DNA of 64,000 nt from Anaeramoeba flamelloides. Its lineage: Eukaryota; Metamonada; Anaeramoebidae. Both the position numbers and the translations under genes were made by a program. Under the pieces are notes generated by a model. That model saw only the letters and a program-made list of their open reading frames with translations, had not been told where the DNA came from and did not search any database. Location of the stretch: assembly GCA_027625915.1 (NCBI GenBank), contig JANTQA010000047.1, positions 4,092,001 through 4,156,000 on the forward strand. Reading direction: 5' to 3'. How positions within the stretch are numbered: the first letter of the stretch is position 1; the number at the start of each line of letters is the position of its first letter. Positions 42,394 through 55,057 of this stretch are shown piece by piece.

Positions 42394-43251
42394 ATGCAAC
42401 ACCACAAGAACAAAAATCAAAAACATTTCAATTTGTTTGGATTAACTAAACCAGAGCAGACAAAAAAAATCCAAATCTCTCCACAAGAAACCTTCCGAGA
42501 CACAAATCAAAAAAAACAAAACTCATTCAAAACAAATGAGCGCAAACTCACTTTTAAGCAAAGAACAAACAAACCAACAACAAATCAAAAAACAATAAAA
42601 AATGTAACCAAACATCACTCAAAGAAAAAAAAATCATCAAGATTTATGAAACAAACTAATATTGAACCTTTTTTCCTCTTCCCTCGTGAGGAGGGAATTG
42701 GAAACCAGATTTTTGGCTTTGAAACTAAAAAAAGCAGCTTTAACAAAAAATATGAAGTAAAACCTTTTGAGGAAAAAGTTGAAGATGAAATCTATGAATC
42801 GCTGCAAATTGATAGGAGAAAAACGTGTTTGACAAATCAAAAAGATGAAGAAAATTTCATTTTTCCAGCTTTAGAAAAAACACATAGGAACAAATGGCAC
42901 CTTTCTGATCAGGAAAATTCTGAAAAAGTCTTGCCTCGTGTTCTTTGTGATTGCAAAAAACCTGAAAGCGGAAAACAGGAACAGGAAGAAAAGCATGATT
43001 TGTTCCAAAAAGGAAAGCAAGTTAACAATTTCCAAAACAAGCGAAGTGTCCCAATCCCAATCAACCTCAAACCAAATCCGATGATTGTCAAAAAAAAAGA
43101 TCATCAAAAGCAAAACTATTTAAGAAGTAACTTTGCAGTCACGTTTATCCAGCCACACAAATATGTCGAGTCTCTACAAACAGAAATTGAACGTGAACTT
43201 TCAAAATCTTTCAATGTTCCTTTAAAAAGGGTTCCTTCGTGGAGGATATAA
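42394..43251 (+). CDS. Hypothetical basic, largely disordered protein (285 aa)
   Basis: This is an uninterrupted plus-strand frame with an in-frame TGA just before the ATG and a TAA stop. It is the only plus-strand gene I accept in the window. The first 85 residues are Lys/Asn/Gln/Thr-rich (HHKNKNQKHFNLFG and onward). The middle has short less-biased blocks such as EPFFLFPREEGIGNQIFGFE. The C-terminal 45 residues (FAVTFIQPHKYVESLQTEIE then RELSKSFNVPLKRVPSWRI) look conserved, with an amphipathic helix. There is no signal peptide, membrane span or known domain. G+C is clearly above the flanks. It is probably a nuclear or cytoskeletal low-complexity protein, but that is a guess. Confidence 0.65.
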   Translation: MQHHKNKNQKHFNLFGLTKPEQTKKIQISPQETFRDTNQKKQNSFKTNERKLTFKQRTNKPTTNQKTIKNVTKHHSKKKKSSRFMKQTNIEPFFLFPREEGIGNQIFGFETKKSSFNKKYEVKPFEEKVEDEIYESLQIDRRKTCLTNQKDEENFIFPALEKTHRNKWHLSDQENSEKVLPRVLCDCKKPESGKQEQEEKHDLFQKGKQVNNFQNKRSVPIPINLKPNPMIVKKKDHQKQNYLRSNFAVTFIQPHKYVESLQTEIERELSKSFNVPLKRVPSWRI

Positions 43252-43923
43252 ACGCTTTTTTTTTAACTTCTTAGTAATTGTTTTTCTTCTTAATCCTGAA
43301 TATAAAAAACACAAAATAAATCAAAAAAAAAAAACTATCTGGTTGAGTTTTAAATTTTTTTGTTTGATCAAGTGGTAAAATTAGTATTCTTCTTTTTTGA
43401 GACAGTGGATTGTTTCAATTTTCATACAAATTCCTTGTTTTTTTTTTGTCAAATTAAACCAAAAAAATTCTTATTGTTTTTAATTTAATACCTGAAAAAC
43501 AATAAAAAAAATACTTCTGTCTTTACAACTTGTAGATATATCTGTCTTTAAAATCTGTGATTTTTTTTTCAAAAAAACCAACCTAAAATTCTCAATTTTC
43601 ACTTTTTATTTTTAAACCCTTATTTTTTTTTATTTTGGCAAAAATACCAAAAGTCTTCTTTTTGATTAATTTTTAAAGATCATCTGAACAACAAATACAA
43701 GTTATTATGATCTTGTACATTGTAAAAATCCATGTTTATTGAAATTGTTGAGAACAGAAAAATTCACTTTACTTTCTTTTTTTCATTAAAAAATGTATTT
43801 TTTTTATTCAACTGAACAAAATAGTCTTTTGCAATGTTTTTCCAGAAATTGGTTTTTAAAAAACGTCAACTTCACAAACTTTATGGCAATAATAATCTTG
43901 AGATTCAATTTGATTCTTTATGA

Positions 43924-44091
43924 TACTGGTATTTCAATGATAAATGGTAAAAAATTTTACTTCATTTTCATTTTTCTATTTCATTTAGAGATCGACAAAA
44001 ATTACAATCTACTTCTATGAGAACTCTATTTATAAGAAAAATATAGAAAATGGATAGATATTTTTACCCATTTTACTTTCAAATACTTGTA
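43924..44091. repeat. Palindromic MITE, family M1, copy 9
   Basis: The ends are TACTGGTATTTCAATGATAA and CAAATACTTGTA, and the length is 168 bp. Its left arm provides the uninterrupted version of the site where the TTAA element inserted in copy 5. Confidence 0.82.
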
Positions 44092-44794
44092 AAACTTTCA
44101 CGATAAAATTTCTTTTTCTGACAACGACTTACATTTTATTCTCTCTGGATTTAAATACAATGCTGGAACCTAAAAAAATGAGTTAAAAAATTCTCAATTA
44201 AAAAAAACCAAAATATGGCAGTTTTTCCGATTTTGATAATTAATGAAAACTTTTATTGATGTTAAACTTGAAGGTATTTTGAAACAAAAAAAATAAATTA
44301 AACCAAAATAAATTAGCTAATGGAGTAAAATTTCCATTGTTAAAATCGATATGTATAAGCCAACTATTTTATTTGCTAGTTATTTCCAATCTAAATCAAA
44401 AAGATTTTGACTAGATTGATGTTTGGATAAATAAAAAAGTAACTCCAATTTTTTCAAAATTAATCTACAGTCTCCAAGAAGAATAATTTATAAAACTGAA
44501 GCAAAAAAAGACCAAGTAAGAAATTAGATATATAAAAGAAGATTTAAACTCAAACAGGAATTAGAAATTCTTGGCTTTAAACACACATAAAAAAGTTAAA
44601 ATTTTACAAAAAAAAGACGACGAAAAGATTAATTGAGAAATAGAAAATATAACATTGCTAAATGCGAATCTTGATCAATTCAGATAAAATTTAATAAAAA
44701 ATAGTACTGGACGGAAAGGCCAAGAATATTTAAAAATTATTAATAATAACAACAATATCTATAAACAGTTGTGTATCCAAGTACTGAAGAGTGC

Positions 44795-44880
44795 TTAGGG
44801 TTTTTTTTTTTTAATTTAAGGAATAAATAGAAAATTAAATAAATTTTCTGTATATTTCTTAAATTAAAAAAAACCTAACG
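44795..44880. repeat. R3 hairpin module, copy 4
   Basis: A single foldback: TTAGGG plus a T-run and AATTTAAGGAATAAATAG pairs with CTGTATATTTCTTAAATT plus AAAAAAAACCTAA, around an AAATTAAATAAATTTT centre. It is the simplest member of the family. Confidence 0.75.
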
Positions 44881-45769
44881 ACGACATTCGATAAAGAAAA
44901 TCAAAGAATTTGTTATTAAAGATTTAATTCAAATTAACAAAAACATTAAGAATTAAATATCTTTGATATTATTTAAAATAAAGAATCATTGTTTATATTG
45001 TCATTGGTTAAGGTTAAAGAGAATTATAATTCTTTATTAAAATTTCTAAACAAAAAATTAGAAATTTGGGAGAGTTTGAAATATTTCCGAAAATACCTGA
45101 AAATCGAAAAAACCACTAAAAAAGACTTTATGAACAACTTGGAAGAAAATCCCGTGTCAATATACTCAGTTTAACGGTATAATAACAATTTTACTTTCAG
45201 ACAAAATATATGTTTTGAATTTTCTTCTTTAAGCTATTCTAAAGAGTTTTTTGGTAATTTTTGAATATATTTGAGTATTTGTAGGCACTTATTAAGGCAA
45301 GTGTATAGGCATGCCAGGGTATTGGTATGGGTTGTGTTAGGTTTGGTATGGTGTAGTTTTTTCTGTTTTGGTTAACCAGCCTTTTAGTGAATGGTGAGTT
45401 AAATAATTTTTGTCTTGGGTCACCATGTATAGCTTATGTATATGTATTGTACGATTAGATATTACTCAGTTATTTTTGGATTGTATTTAAGATTACATAA
45501 TTATTGGTAATGATACACAATTAGAAATTTTCTTTGCAATTAAATTTTCTCTCATTTAGTCAATACCATTCTGAAATGATCAGAAATGTTACGCTCATCT
45601 ATAGTACCAAGCCCATTCACACAAAATGGGTTGAATACTATTCCCAAAAATTTAAATTTTTTGAATTTTAATTTTTTACAAAGAAAAAAAATATTCTACA
45701 AGAAAATTCCAAATATACTTTAAAATGAGTATATTGTCACCAGCGTTTCTTAGAAATTGATCATAACTG

Positions 45770-46197
45770 TTGTGGAAAAAAAGTGAAACTGGAAAAAAAG
45801 TGAAACAAGGTTTTTAATTGGGAACCTTACTGAAAATGAAAAGTAAAATCAATAAAAAGAAGAAACCAATTAACTTCAAATAATAACCCATTATATTATT
45901 TTCAATCAACCCAACAAATACAATTTAAATCTACTTGATTTATCGAAATTGTTCTTGTAGTTTTGGAGATCTTAAAAATAGTCAATTTTTTGAACAAATT
46001 TTTAATAATTGAGCAATCAAAGAAAACCCCAAGACTCAAAGGTAGTATTGAAAAAACTGTTATTGTGATGAATACTTCATTTTGTCTTTATTTATTTATT
46101 TATTCTTTTTTTCATTGATCTTACTTTGAATTTTCAGTAATGTTCCCAATTAAAAACCGTGTTTCACTTTTTTTCCAGTTTCACTTTTTTTCCACAA
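45770..46197. mobile_element. Long-TIR DNA element R6 (428 bp), well preserved
   Basis: The ends begin TTGTGGAAAAAAAGTGAAAC on both strands. The inverted repeats extend about 85 bp with only a handful of mismatches, including TGGAAAAAAAGTGAAACA and GGTTTTTAATTGGGAAC. TG flanks it on both sides, a possible 2-bp target duplication. No coding frame was found. It is a non-autonomous element, and the near-identical arms suggest it is young. Confidence 0.85.
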
Positions 46198-48565
46198 TGG
46201 TAAAGTGTTTTTTTCGTGGTTAAAAAAATTTCGGGTATTTTCGATTTTCAGGCATTTATGAAAATATTTGATAGTTTCGAAATTTGGGCTGTAAGAGGAA
46301 ATTAATTACCTTCCGTCAAAATAAAAATAAAAAATAAAATAATTAAATTGTAAAAATGATTTTTTTTTTTAATATTATCTTTTGAAATTTCTACATTATG
46401 TTAACGTATATTGGTAAAAATAAAAACAACTATATGGAGATTGTAAATAATTTGGATTAACCTAGGTACTGTGATATTTTGTATTTTTGAACTTATGAGA
46501 GGAACTTTTGGATGCCGAAAGATAAAAATTTAAAATATTATTTTAGGAGTAGGATCATGAGTTTTAGATATTGTTTTCACTAATAAAATTGATTTTGATG
46601 GTATAAATTGTAAAAAAAAAAAAATTATTTTTTGTTGTTATCTTTTAATTTTTTTGTTCCCCAAAAAATAAATATTATATTAATTTCATTAAACCTGGAA
46701 TGGCTTTTTAAACTAACATCTAAAAATGTCTAAAAAACTTACACTTTCTAATTTTGTTGGGTTGGAAAAAAATTTGATACCAAGTTAAATCCTTTTTTGA
46801 AAATCTAAAAATTTGTTATGCTAAACACCAAAACTTTTATATTGCTTAATCCAAATAATAACACCCATTTATGAGTTGCTACTCGAAAAGGGGTTTTCGA
46901 AAGTTTTGTATTCTGAATGGGACGAAAAATAATCCTTGTTCGATTTCATAAATGACTGGTGTGAAGTAATTCAAACCACAATCAAATTACATTTAATCTG
47001 ATTTCTTACTTTTTGATTATTGGTATAATATTGTAAGAATTGTACAAGGGTACCGAAATAAAAAAACCCAAAAATTCAGAACAAATGTTTGAGAAATAGA
47101 ATTCTCGAACCTAAAAAAATAAAAAAAAGTAAAAAAAATCTAATTAAAAAAGTATTTATCAGTTTTAGTATGGTTTTAAATGATCTTTTTCCCATGTAAT
47201 TTTCTTTAATATACACTTTTAGAGATTTTCTGAAAAATATTTTTTTCTTTAAACAGCCATAATTTTTTTTTTTGAGGTTTTATTATTCTTTAAAAAAGCG
47301 ATTTTTGAAATCACGATTGTATAAAATCAACATTTAACTATTCTTTTAATAATATAGTATATTTATCGATAACACCTGTAGATTGTTCAAAATTTTCAGA
47401 AATATAAACTATTTTTCAAACAAATTAATTTCAAATAGTACATAAAACTAGTGATTGTAGAGTTATTAAACATAATTCGTATTGATTTTTTTATGAAATC
47501 TAAATGGGATAGTTCTTGTATCTCATTAGGAAATTCGTAATAGGTTCATTGAAATAATACTTAATTAAAATTAGACCATCAATTTTTTTTTGTTGTTTCA
47601 TTTTGCAATATTATAGAATAAAATACACTAGATGTCAAACGAAAACTACTTAAAAAACAAACTTGAAAGAAAAAAAAAGTTAATTATTTTTCTTTCTGTT
47701 TAAATCAATCTAATTATTGAACACTGGGCAAAGTTATTTTAATTGTATTTTTTTTTTTTTTTTTTTTTGAGAGTTTTTCTTTGATATTTAGGATCAATCT
47801 GTCAACATTGGAAGAGGTAACAATTTAAACTAACCGTATTTCCAATCTATTTGAATATAATTATTAATATTTTAATTAAATTATAATTGTTTTTCATTTT
47901 TTCGTTTTCATTTTGTATCTTTTTCTTTTATCTTATCTAAAAGAAGATGATGACAATTGAACACATAAACTATTCATCAAAAACATGTTCAACAAGTTTT
48001 CCAAAACAATAAGTCCAGGTAATATCATCTAAAGAGCATTTTCTTCTGAAATTATTTTCATTTTTTTGGAATTACCATTTTAAATAACAACAAAAAAATC
48101 TTCAACTTCATCGCATTGTTTTAATTCAGTTAAAATTCAACTTTATATTAATAAAATTTAAAAAGTTAAAATGATTTTTTTTTTTGTGAAACGCATTTGT
48201 AAAAAATTCTAAAGATCCCAAAATATTATTTTTGAATTACCTTTCATAAAAAATATCAAAAAAAAAAAAAAAAAATAATATAAAAAACACATAAAGTTTT
48301 GAAATGTATAACGATATTTTTTTTTTGATTTGATAATCTTCCATTAATAAACTTTAAAGAGATTTAAAAATATATTTAATTTTTTAACAAATAAAATAAA
48401 TAAAGGAAAAAGAAAAAGAAAAAGAAAAAGAAAATTTTACAAAAGCCATAATATATATATATATATCTTATCTAATATACACACCATAATTTAATAAATG
48501 TATTTTAAACAAAAAAAAAATAATAATAATAATTTCATTAATATATTGTCCTTTTAAAAAAATAA

Positions 48566-48598
<33 letters not shown>

Positions 48599-48624
48599 AT
48601 AACTCTAAAATTTATTACTAATTT

Positions 48625-50929
48625 TTATTTTTTAGAGTTTCCAAACAAAATGATGTCATTTTCACTACGAGAAAAGGTGCTTTTTAAAAAAGAAATATTT
48701 TTCACTTTTAAGTATTTTTTTGACTTTAAATTGATCATTTCGTCTTCAAAATCTACATCATAATCTAAGCTTTCTCCCGTATCATTGCCCTGTGTCAAAT
48801 TATCACATGTGGTTTCATTTTGACTAAAATCGGTGATAGTATGCTCTTTTGAATTATATTTGCCAATATTAATTGAATCCAAAGATTGGGTGACAGTAGA
48901 AGACGAAAGCGAGGAATTGGAGGAATTGGTGCCAATAACATTTTTTTTGTAATAACGCCTTAAGGAAAGTTTTGTGTCCATAATTATATTTTGATAAAGG
49001 GGGTTAAAGGTGAATTTCATTGAAAACCCCGAAGAGTTTTGATTTTGCAAGGTATTTCCAATTATCCATTTTAAAAACAGGGAATCATTTTTGCCAAAGG
49101 ATTTGGCATAGGTTTTAAAAGCCCTTGGGAGATACACCTTTTTATTTTTTTTATTAATTTTAATGTGCCTATTAAATGTTAAGCGGGTGATATCTGATAA
49201 CTGCCTATTTAAATGTTGGCTGTTAAAGGGTGTTAAATGGAAGTATGACAAATCAAAATCATTTAAAGCGAACAGGGTTCGTTTGTCAAACCGCACGGAA
49301 AATTGATTTCTATTATCGTTTTTGTCAAAATACGGGATTTTTTTTTTATTTTTAAATTGAATGTTTTCTCGTAAGATGCCATACCTAATATCGTCTAACG
49401 AAAAGACCATCCCTCCTACCGAATACCGGGAGTTTTGGAAAAATTTCTTTCGAGAATTGGAATCTTCGTTGGGTATCCCGTTGACGATAGACGAATGGAA
49501 AATCAAGCAATTATAGACGTTCAGAAAAAACGCAGTTCGCTCTTTTTCATTTAGTGACCGTAATTTGACCTTTTGCAATTTTGTAGTCTTGTCGACAAAT
49601 CGATGGAATGAGATCGCCTTGGAGAGTAATTGGAAATCAATTTCTTTATTAGAGATCGAATAATGCGAATTCAGAATCTCGGTTAACGATTTCACTAAAT
49701 TGTTGGAAACAACGTTGCCATGCGGTACCTTGCTTTTAAATTTAAATGACAAATTTAATGCCTGTATCCCGTTGCCACGCGGTATTAGCATCGCCGTTTT
49801 ATGCGCCTTAAATTCATAGCTTTCACCCCTTTGCTTTTTGGACTGGTTAATAAAATCTTGATATAATTTCGATTTTTTAAATTCTTCAAATGAATCTAAA
49901 TTCATATGGTTGTATACAATTGTCCTTGCGTCGTCAAACATGTCAATAGAATATTCTTTGTTTTTAATTTTTTCGGATATTAGTGCCCTGCATTTAAAAT
50001 CGATATTAATTTCAAAAATGGATTGGTTTTTTATAAATTTTTCATATATTATTTTGGCTATTTTCTTCAATGGTTTCTATTGGTAAACAGTTTTTATTTT
50101 TGTTTTGTTTTGTTTTGTTATTTTTTGATTTATTAATTTTTATTATTTTGTTTTGTTATTATTTTATTGTTTTATAATTTTTATTTTTTTATTTTGTTAT
50201 TATTTTTATTTTTTTGTTTTGTTATTTTTTTGTTTTGTTATTTTTTTATTTTTATTTATTTTGATTTTATTTTTATTTTTTTTATTTGGAGAAGAAACAT
50301 GTTTAAGATTTGGTTGGATGATATTGATTTAATATATAATTAATGCAGCAAATAGAACAAAGTAAAAATAATAAACTTTTAAAAAATTGTGAAAAAATTC
50401 AATATTAAATTTTAAATACAAACCTTATCAATTGAGCATGTTTGTTTAAAATTGGTAACTTCTAGATAAAATAATAAATTTTCTTGATTTAATTGCTCAA
50501 ATAAAAATTCTCTAAAATAATCTATTGCAATTGGAATTGAAAATAAAGAATCGAGGGATTCAATTTGATATTGGTCTTTTGGCATTGACTCACCTGAACT
50601 GGTGGAATCCGATTCTTCACTCAATTCATTTTTTTGGTTTCTTTCGATTTTATTTTGATCATTTTTTAATTTTTTATTAATTGGTTCTATCGCTTCAGAA
50701 ATCATTTCACTTGTTTGATCTTTAATTAAGAAACTTTGACCTGAGCCACTATCAGTGAAATTATCATTTCTAAATAAATAAAGATTCAATAAGAAATATA
50801 TAGGAGAGGTGATGTGTTAAAAAAATTTTATAAGGGACTTTAGTCTGGATTAAAATTAAAAATTAATATTTACTCTTTTTTTATCCGATTTTTTGAATAC
50901 GTTAAATCACTAGATTTTGAATTGAGCAT
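48625..50929 (-). CDS. RGS domain - DUF547 protein, three exons
   Basis: The proposed exons are 50929-50874, 50769-50424 and 50076-48625, giving about 617 residues. An RGS domain (about 89-211) spans the second intron: SLFSIPIAIDYFREFLFEQL, NQENLLFYLEVTNFKQ, then KKIAKIIYEKFI and LYQDFINQ. RGS domains speed GTP hydrolysis by G-alpha subunits. A DUF547 domain follows (about 265-475; AFFLNVYNCLIFHSSIVNG with the NxYNxxxxH pattern, and FSLDDIRYGILR). The tail is Ser/Asn-rich and acidic. Splice sites are GA|GTAAAT to TTTATTTAG|A and AAG|GTTTGT to CCAATAG|AAA, with phases that agree. The first exon is the least certain part. Its ATG is the first after an in-frame TAG, but that TAG could itself be a 3' splice site for more upstream exons. 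No catalytic role is known for DUF547 here, and the pairing suggests signalling linked to G proteins. Confidence 0.85.
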
Positions 50930-51467
50930 CAATTTTGTTTCTTCAAATTCAGATTGTGTAAACTATTTATTATTGATAAATATTAATATAAAATTTAATA
51001 GTTAATTGTTAATTATAAAAGTAAAAGATATAAAAATATAAAACTTTTGGTTTATGTTTTTTTTTTTTTTTTTTTTTTTTTTTGTTTTCAATCTCTCAAA
51101 GAATAGAGAATTTCAAAAGAAAATATGTAAATTTACATCCATATTAAAAAAAAACCAATAATAATAATAATTTTTAATAATTTCAAAATAAGAAAATTTC
51201 ATAATCATTTATGATTCATGGAATGCTTAAAAGATACAAAAAAATAAAATCAGAAGGAAAAAAAAAAAGTTCTTTATCTTGTGTTTTATTATGGAAATTT
51301 ATGAACACTTTTAATTATTTTATTATTATTACGAGAGAAGAGTAATCAAAGAAAATTTTATCAAAATAAAAAAAAAGAGAGAGAAGAAAAATAATTAAAA
51401 TCTTATAATAAAATAATAATAATGTAATTTGTCTGATCAAATTAAAAGCATATCATTCACCATCTTT

Positions 51468-51738
51468 AGTTTTTCTCTAGTTTTCTGTTTATTTCGAAAA
51501 TCGATAGTTTTCGTTAGGTTTTTTTGAGTTTTCTATTGATTCCAAAAGGTAAAAAAAACCTAGAACACTTTATAAATAAAACAGAAAACCTCAAAAAAAC
51601 CTAGGAACTTCACAAATAAATAGAAAACTCAAAAAAACCTAACGAAAATCAATAGATTTTCACAAATAAAATAGAAAACCTCAAAAAAACCTAGAACACT
51701 TAACAAATAAAACAGAAACTCCCTAGAAAACTTCTCTT
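51468..51738. repeat. Mosaic foldback repeat, family R3, copy 5
   Basis: AAAATCGATAGTTTTCGTTA and GGTTTTTTTGAGTTTTCTAT on the left are followed by several inverted copies (AAAACTCAAAAAAACCTAAC, GAAAATCAATAGATTTTC, AGAAAACCTCAAAAAAACCT). The right side is a near-tandem array of the inverted arm with spacers such as AACACTTAACAAATAAAACA. Confidence 0.7.
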
Positions 51739-52119
51739 GGCTTTTTCAGAATTTAAAAGAATGAAGTAAAAGTTACAGATTTTAAATTTATTCTTATCAA
51801 AATTAAAAACTATACACTCATTAATCTACAGAATCAGTAGAAATACACAGGAGGGGCAAAAACCTGCAGAAAAATTATCAATAATAAATAAAAATTCCAC
51901 TATTTGTGATTAATCATTGGTATTTTGCTGCAGTTAGTTAGTTAGTTTTTTTTTTTGATTTTTTACAAATTGCTTATTATAAACCTTTTTTAAATATCTT
52001 TTTTTTTTTTCTTTTTCTTTTTTCCTTTTTTCTTTTCAAATTTTTTTCGATTTCTTTTTTTTTTTTTTTTTTTTTCAAAACGATTTCTTTTTTTTTTTGT
52101 GATACTTTTTTTTTTTACC

Positions 52120-52482
52120 TAAGGTCATGTTGAAAAAAAAAAGATCTTTGAAAAGACAAATAATCACGAAGAAAATTGAGACTATGTAATGTCTTTGAAA
52201 ATGGATTTAATTATTAGTAAAAAATCTTATTATTCACTTTTTTTCAGTGAAAAGTTCAGTAATAAACAATTTGTAATGCTGATTTCAAAAATTAGGACTC
52301 ACTTTTTTTTAGTTTTTGGTTTTATTTTTTTTTAATTTTTAAATTATATCAGGTTTTTATATATTTAGAATAATTTAAAAGTGAAATACAAATCAGATTG
52401 AATAATTAGTTGTTCTTTAATACTAAAGAATATATATATTCAATTTATTCTTTAAGGTGAGTCACATTTTTTGAAATCGAGT
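52120..52482. repeat. R5 repeat, copy B, with mariner-like ends
   Basis: The inner 200 bp (52283-52482) has inverted ends ATTTCAAAAATTAGGACTCA and GAGTCACATTTTTTGAAAT. The left flank (TATGTAATGTCTTTGAAAAT, TTCAGTGAAAAGTTCAGTAA) also matches copy A at 8740-9075 in inverse orientation, so the repeated unit is larger than the MITE itself. Confidence 0.65.
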
Positions 52483-54610
52483 TTATATTTAAAATGTTTC
52501 AAATTTGAGTTCTCAAAGTTTTACTGCTTGAATCATTTCATAATTATAACATAACTTTGAAATTTTTCAAAAAAAAACAGGACAATAGTAAACATTTCAA
52601 ATATTGAAGAAATTATGATCTAATTCCTAGTAAAAACCTTGAAAGTGTCATTATTATTAAAAAAAATAAAATTCGTATATCCCTTTTCATCATTTTTTTG
52701 GGAAATTGTTTTATAAGAGAATGCTTGGTTGAGTTTTAGTAATAATAATCAATTACAATTTTTATTTTTGTACACATTTTATAAATTGAATATTGTGTAT
52801 TATTTGGAGATTGATCTGAAAAGGATTGGTCTCCCAAAGGCCAAGTAGAATTCAGAAAACCACCTTAAGGTGAATATAATTGAGCTGGATTGATTTTAAT
52901 TTTGATTAGAATAAATTTAAAATCTATAACTTTTCCATTTTATTAACTGTACGTTCAATAATAAAGTTTAAATCGAATCTCACTAATACATTTTTTCAAT
53001 GTATTCTATCTTTGGAGTTACCATACAAAACCGAAAAGATTATCAAATCTCAGTTAGTGTTCCCAAAAAAGTTTTTAAAAAAATATGAAAATTCAAAGTG
53101 GCAGTTTTCCATGTCTTCAACATAAAACGGCTAATAAATGAGAAAGGTCCAAAATGTTTTTTTTGATCTCTTCTCAAATTTATCTGATTTTTCATGTTAA
53201 CCCAAAAGAATTTTTAGAACAAAATTTAAATGAGTTTTTAAGAGAGAATTCAACAAAATATCTTTATAAATTAACTTGGATATAGAACACTAAATTTGAA
53301 AAATTAAGATCCTGCAAATCGTAGTTTTTAAAAACCTTGAATTTATAAAAGAAAAAAAAATAATTTTTCAAAACAAAAATATTTTGTCTTTTGCTTTCGC
53401 ACGTTGGCTTTCATTAACAACCCCGACTTTAAAACAAAAAAATAATAAAAGGTCTTGAAAAGATTGATCATTCTAAAGGTTAAAAAGAAATACATAATAT
53501 TTTCCATTACTTTCTAAAAAAACAAATCACAGAAATCACAGAAATCACAGAAATCCGAATCTCAAATTTTGATAAACTTTTGATTTTTATTTCTCATAAG
53601 TCAATTAAGCCGCTTTGGTGTTTTATTAATTATGAATTAGTTATAAAGGGGTATATTCAAAACGATAAACTTTGAAATTATCTTAAACTAGAATATTTCA
53701 TGTTAGAAGTTAAATTGATTTTCTATTAAGACTTTTAATATCCCCAAAATATTGCTTTTTCATATTTCATAAAAAAAATCTAGAACCAAAAATACTTGTT
53801 TGTTGTGAAAAAAAGAAAATTAATGTCATTTTTTTTTAGAGAAGATTAAGAAAATTTTATTTAAGTTTTAATAGATAAACGTCTTTGATCTTGTAAAAAA
53901 AAATATTAACAAAAATAAATTAAAAATTAACTTTTCAGAAGATGTATTATTTTTTCCAAAATATTGGACAGAAAGAATTCAAATATTTAAAAATGAGTCC
54001 TTAAATAAAAAAAATTTGGTATTTTTGTTATTTTTTAGATTACAGAAATTTCAACTATTAAAATTAAAAATTTAACTTTTGAAAAAAACAAAAAATATTT
54101 AATGATCTAAATTATTTTTTAATATAGTTTTTAGGATGAATAAACAATAATAGTCAGATAATAATTAATAGTTGATTTGTCATGAAAACGATATCATTGA
54201 AACTAACATATTTATTAAATTTTGGGAAAAAAATTAAAATTTAAATTACCATAATTAGTAAATTTTGAGAAAAAAATTAAAATATATCCATTTTCAAAAT
54301 TCCTCTTTAAAATTAAACAAAAAATAGAAAATAAATTGTAATATGTCGATATTTAAAATCAATTTTTTCAAAAATGAAAAAAAAAACAAATTTCCTTCAA
54401 TTTTTTTATAATTTTTTTTTTTTTCTCAGTAATTTGTAGATTATCATGATTTTTTGAGATTTAGAGAAAAATTGTATAATTTTGATGAAAAAATATAAAA
54501 ATTGTGTTTCTACATTTTAACGAAAACATAATTTCTGAATTATTTTTTAATATGCTATTAAAATTCTCATATTGATGAATAATACTAATCAAATAAAATA
54601 CATAAATAGT

Positions 54611-54656
<46 letters not shown>

Positions 54657-55057
54657 CTTAATATATGTGGATAATGTTTTTTTTTAAAGAATTTGTTTTA
54701 ATGAATATAAACCCCTAAATTTGATTAGAGTATTCTTAAACCCCACTTGCTTCACTATTTTGGTTCAACAAACCCCCATAATCTTTTACGAAATATTGGA
54801 AAAAAAAAAAATATTTCCAACACTTTAATATTTTTTAGTTACTAAAATAAAATCAAAATAATTTAAAGATAAATCAAAGGGTTAGAGTCACTCTCTTTTT
54901 TTATCAGAAATTCAAATAAATAAAGAAAACCATTTAATTTTTTTAAAAATTGAAATTTCATTTGACTTTTTTTCTTGAAAAAATACAACCCTTTTTTTCT
55001 GTGCCGAGTGGAACATACCTCCACCAAAACAAAACAATTTTTAAACCAAAATTGAAA

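Larger units (their letters stand above)
43252..48624. other. Repeat-rich intergenic region
   Basis: It contains an M1 MITE (43924-44091), an R3 hairpin (44795-44880), a G/T-rich patch (about 45285-45420), the R6 element (45770-46197), a short protein-like patch on the minus strand (about 46880-46985) and (TA)n tracts at 48451-48467 and 48568-48597. I accept no gene here. Confidence 0.55.
50930..55057. other. Repeat-rich intergenic region
   Basis: It holds a 23-base poly(T) near 51060, an R3 foldback block (51468-51738), an R5 repeat (52120-52482), a triple AAATCACAG tandem near 53523 and a (TA)n tract (54617-54652). No exon recognised. Confidence 0.55.

Noticed and set aside
44989-45174. 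61-codon plus-strand frame (KLEIWESLKYFRKYLKIEKT...)
   Set aside because: It lacks an ATG start in the frame as read, and has no splice context or recognisable family.
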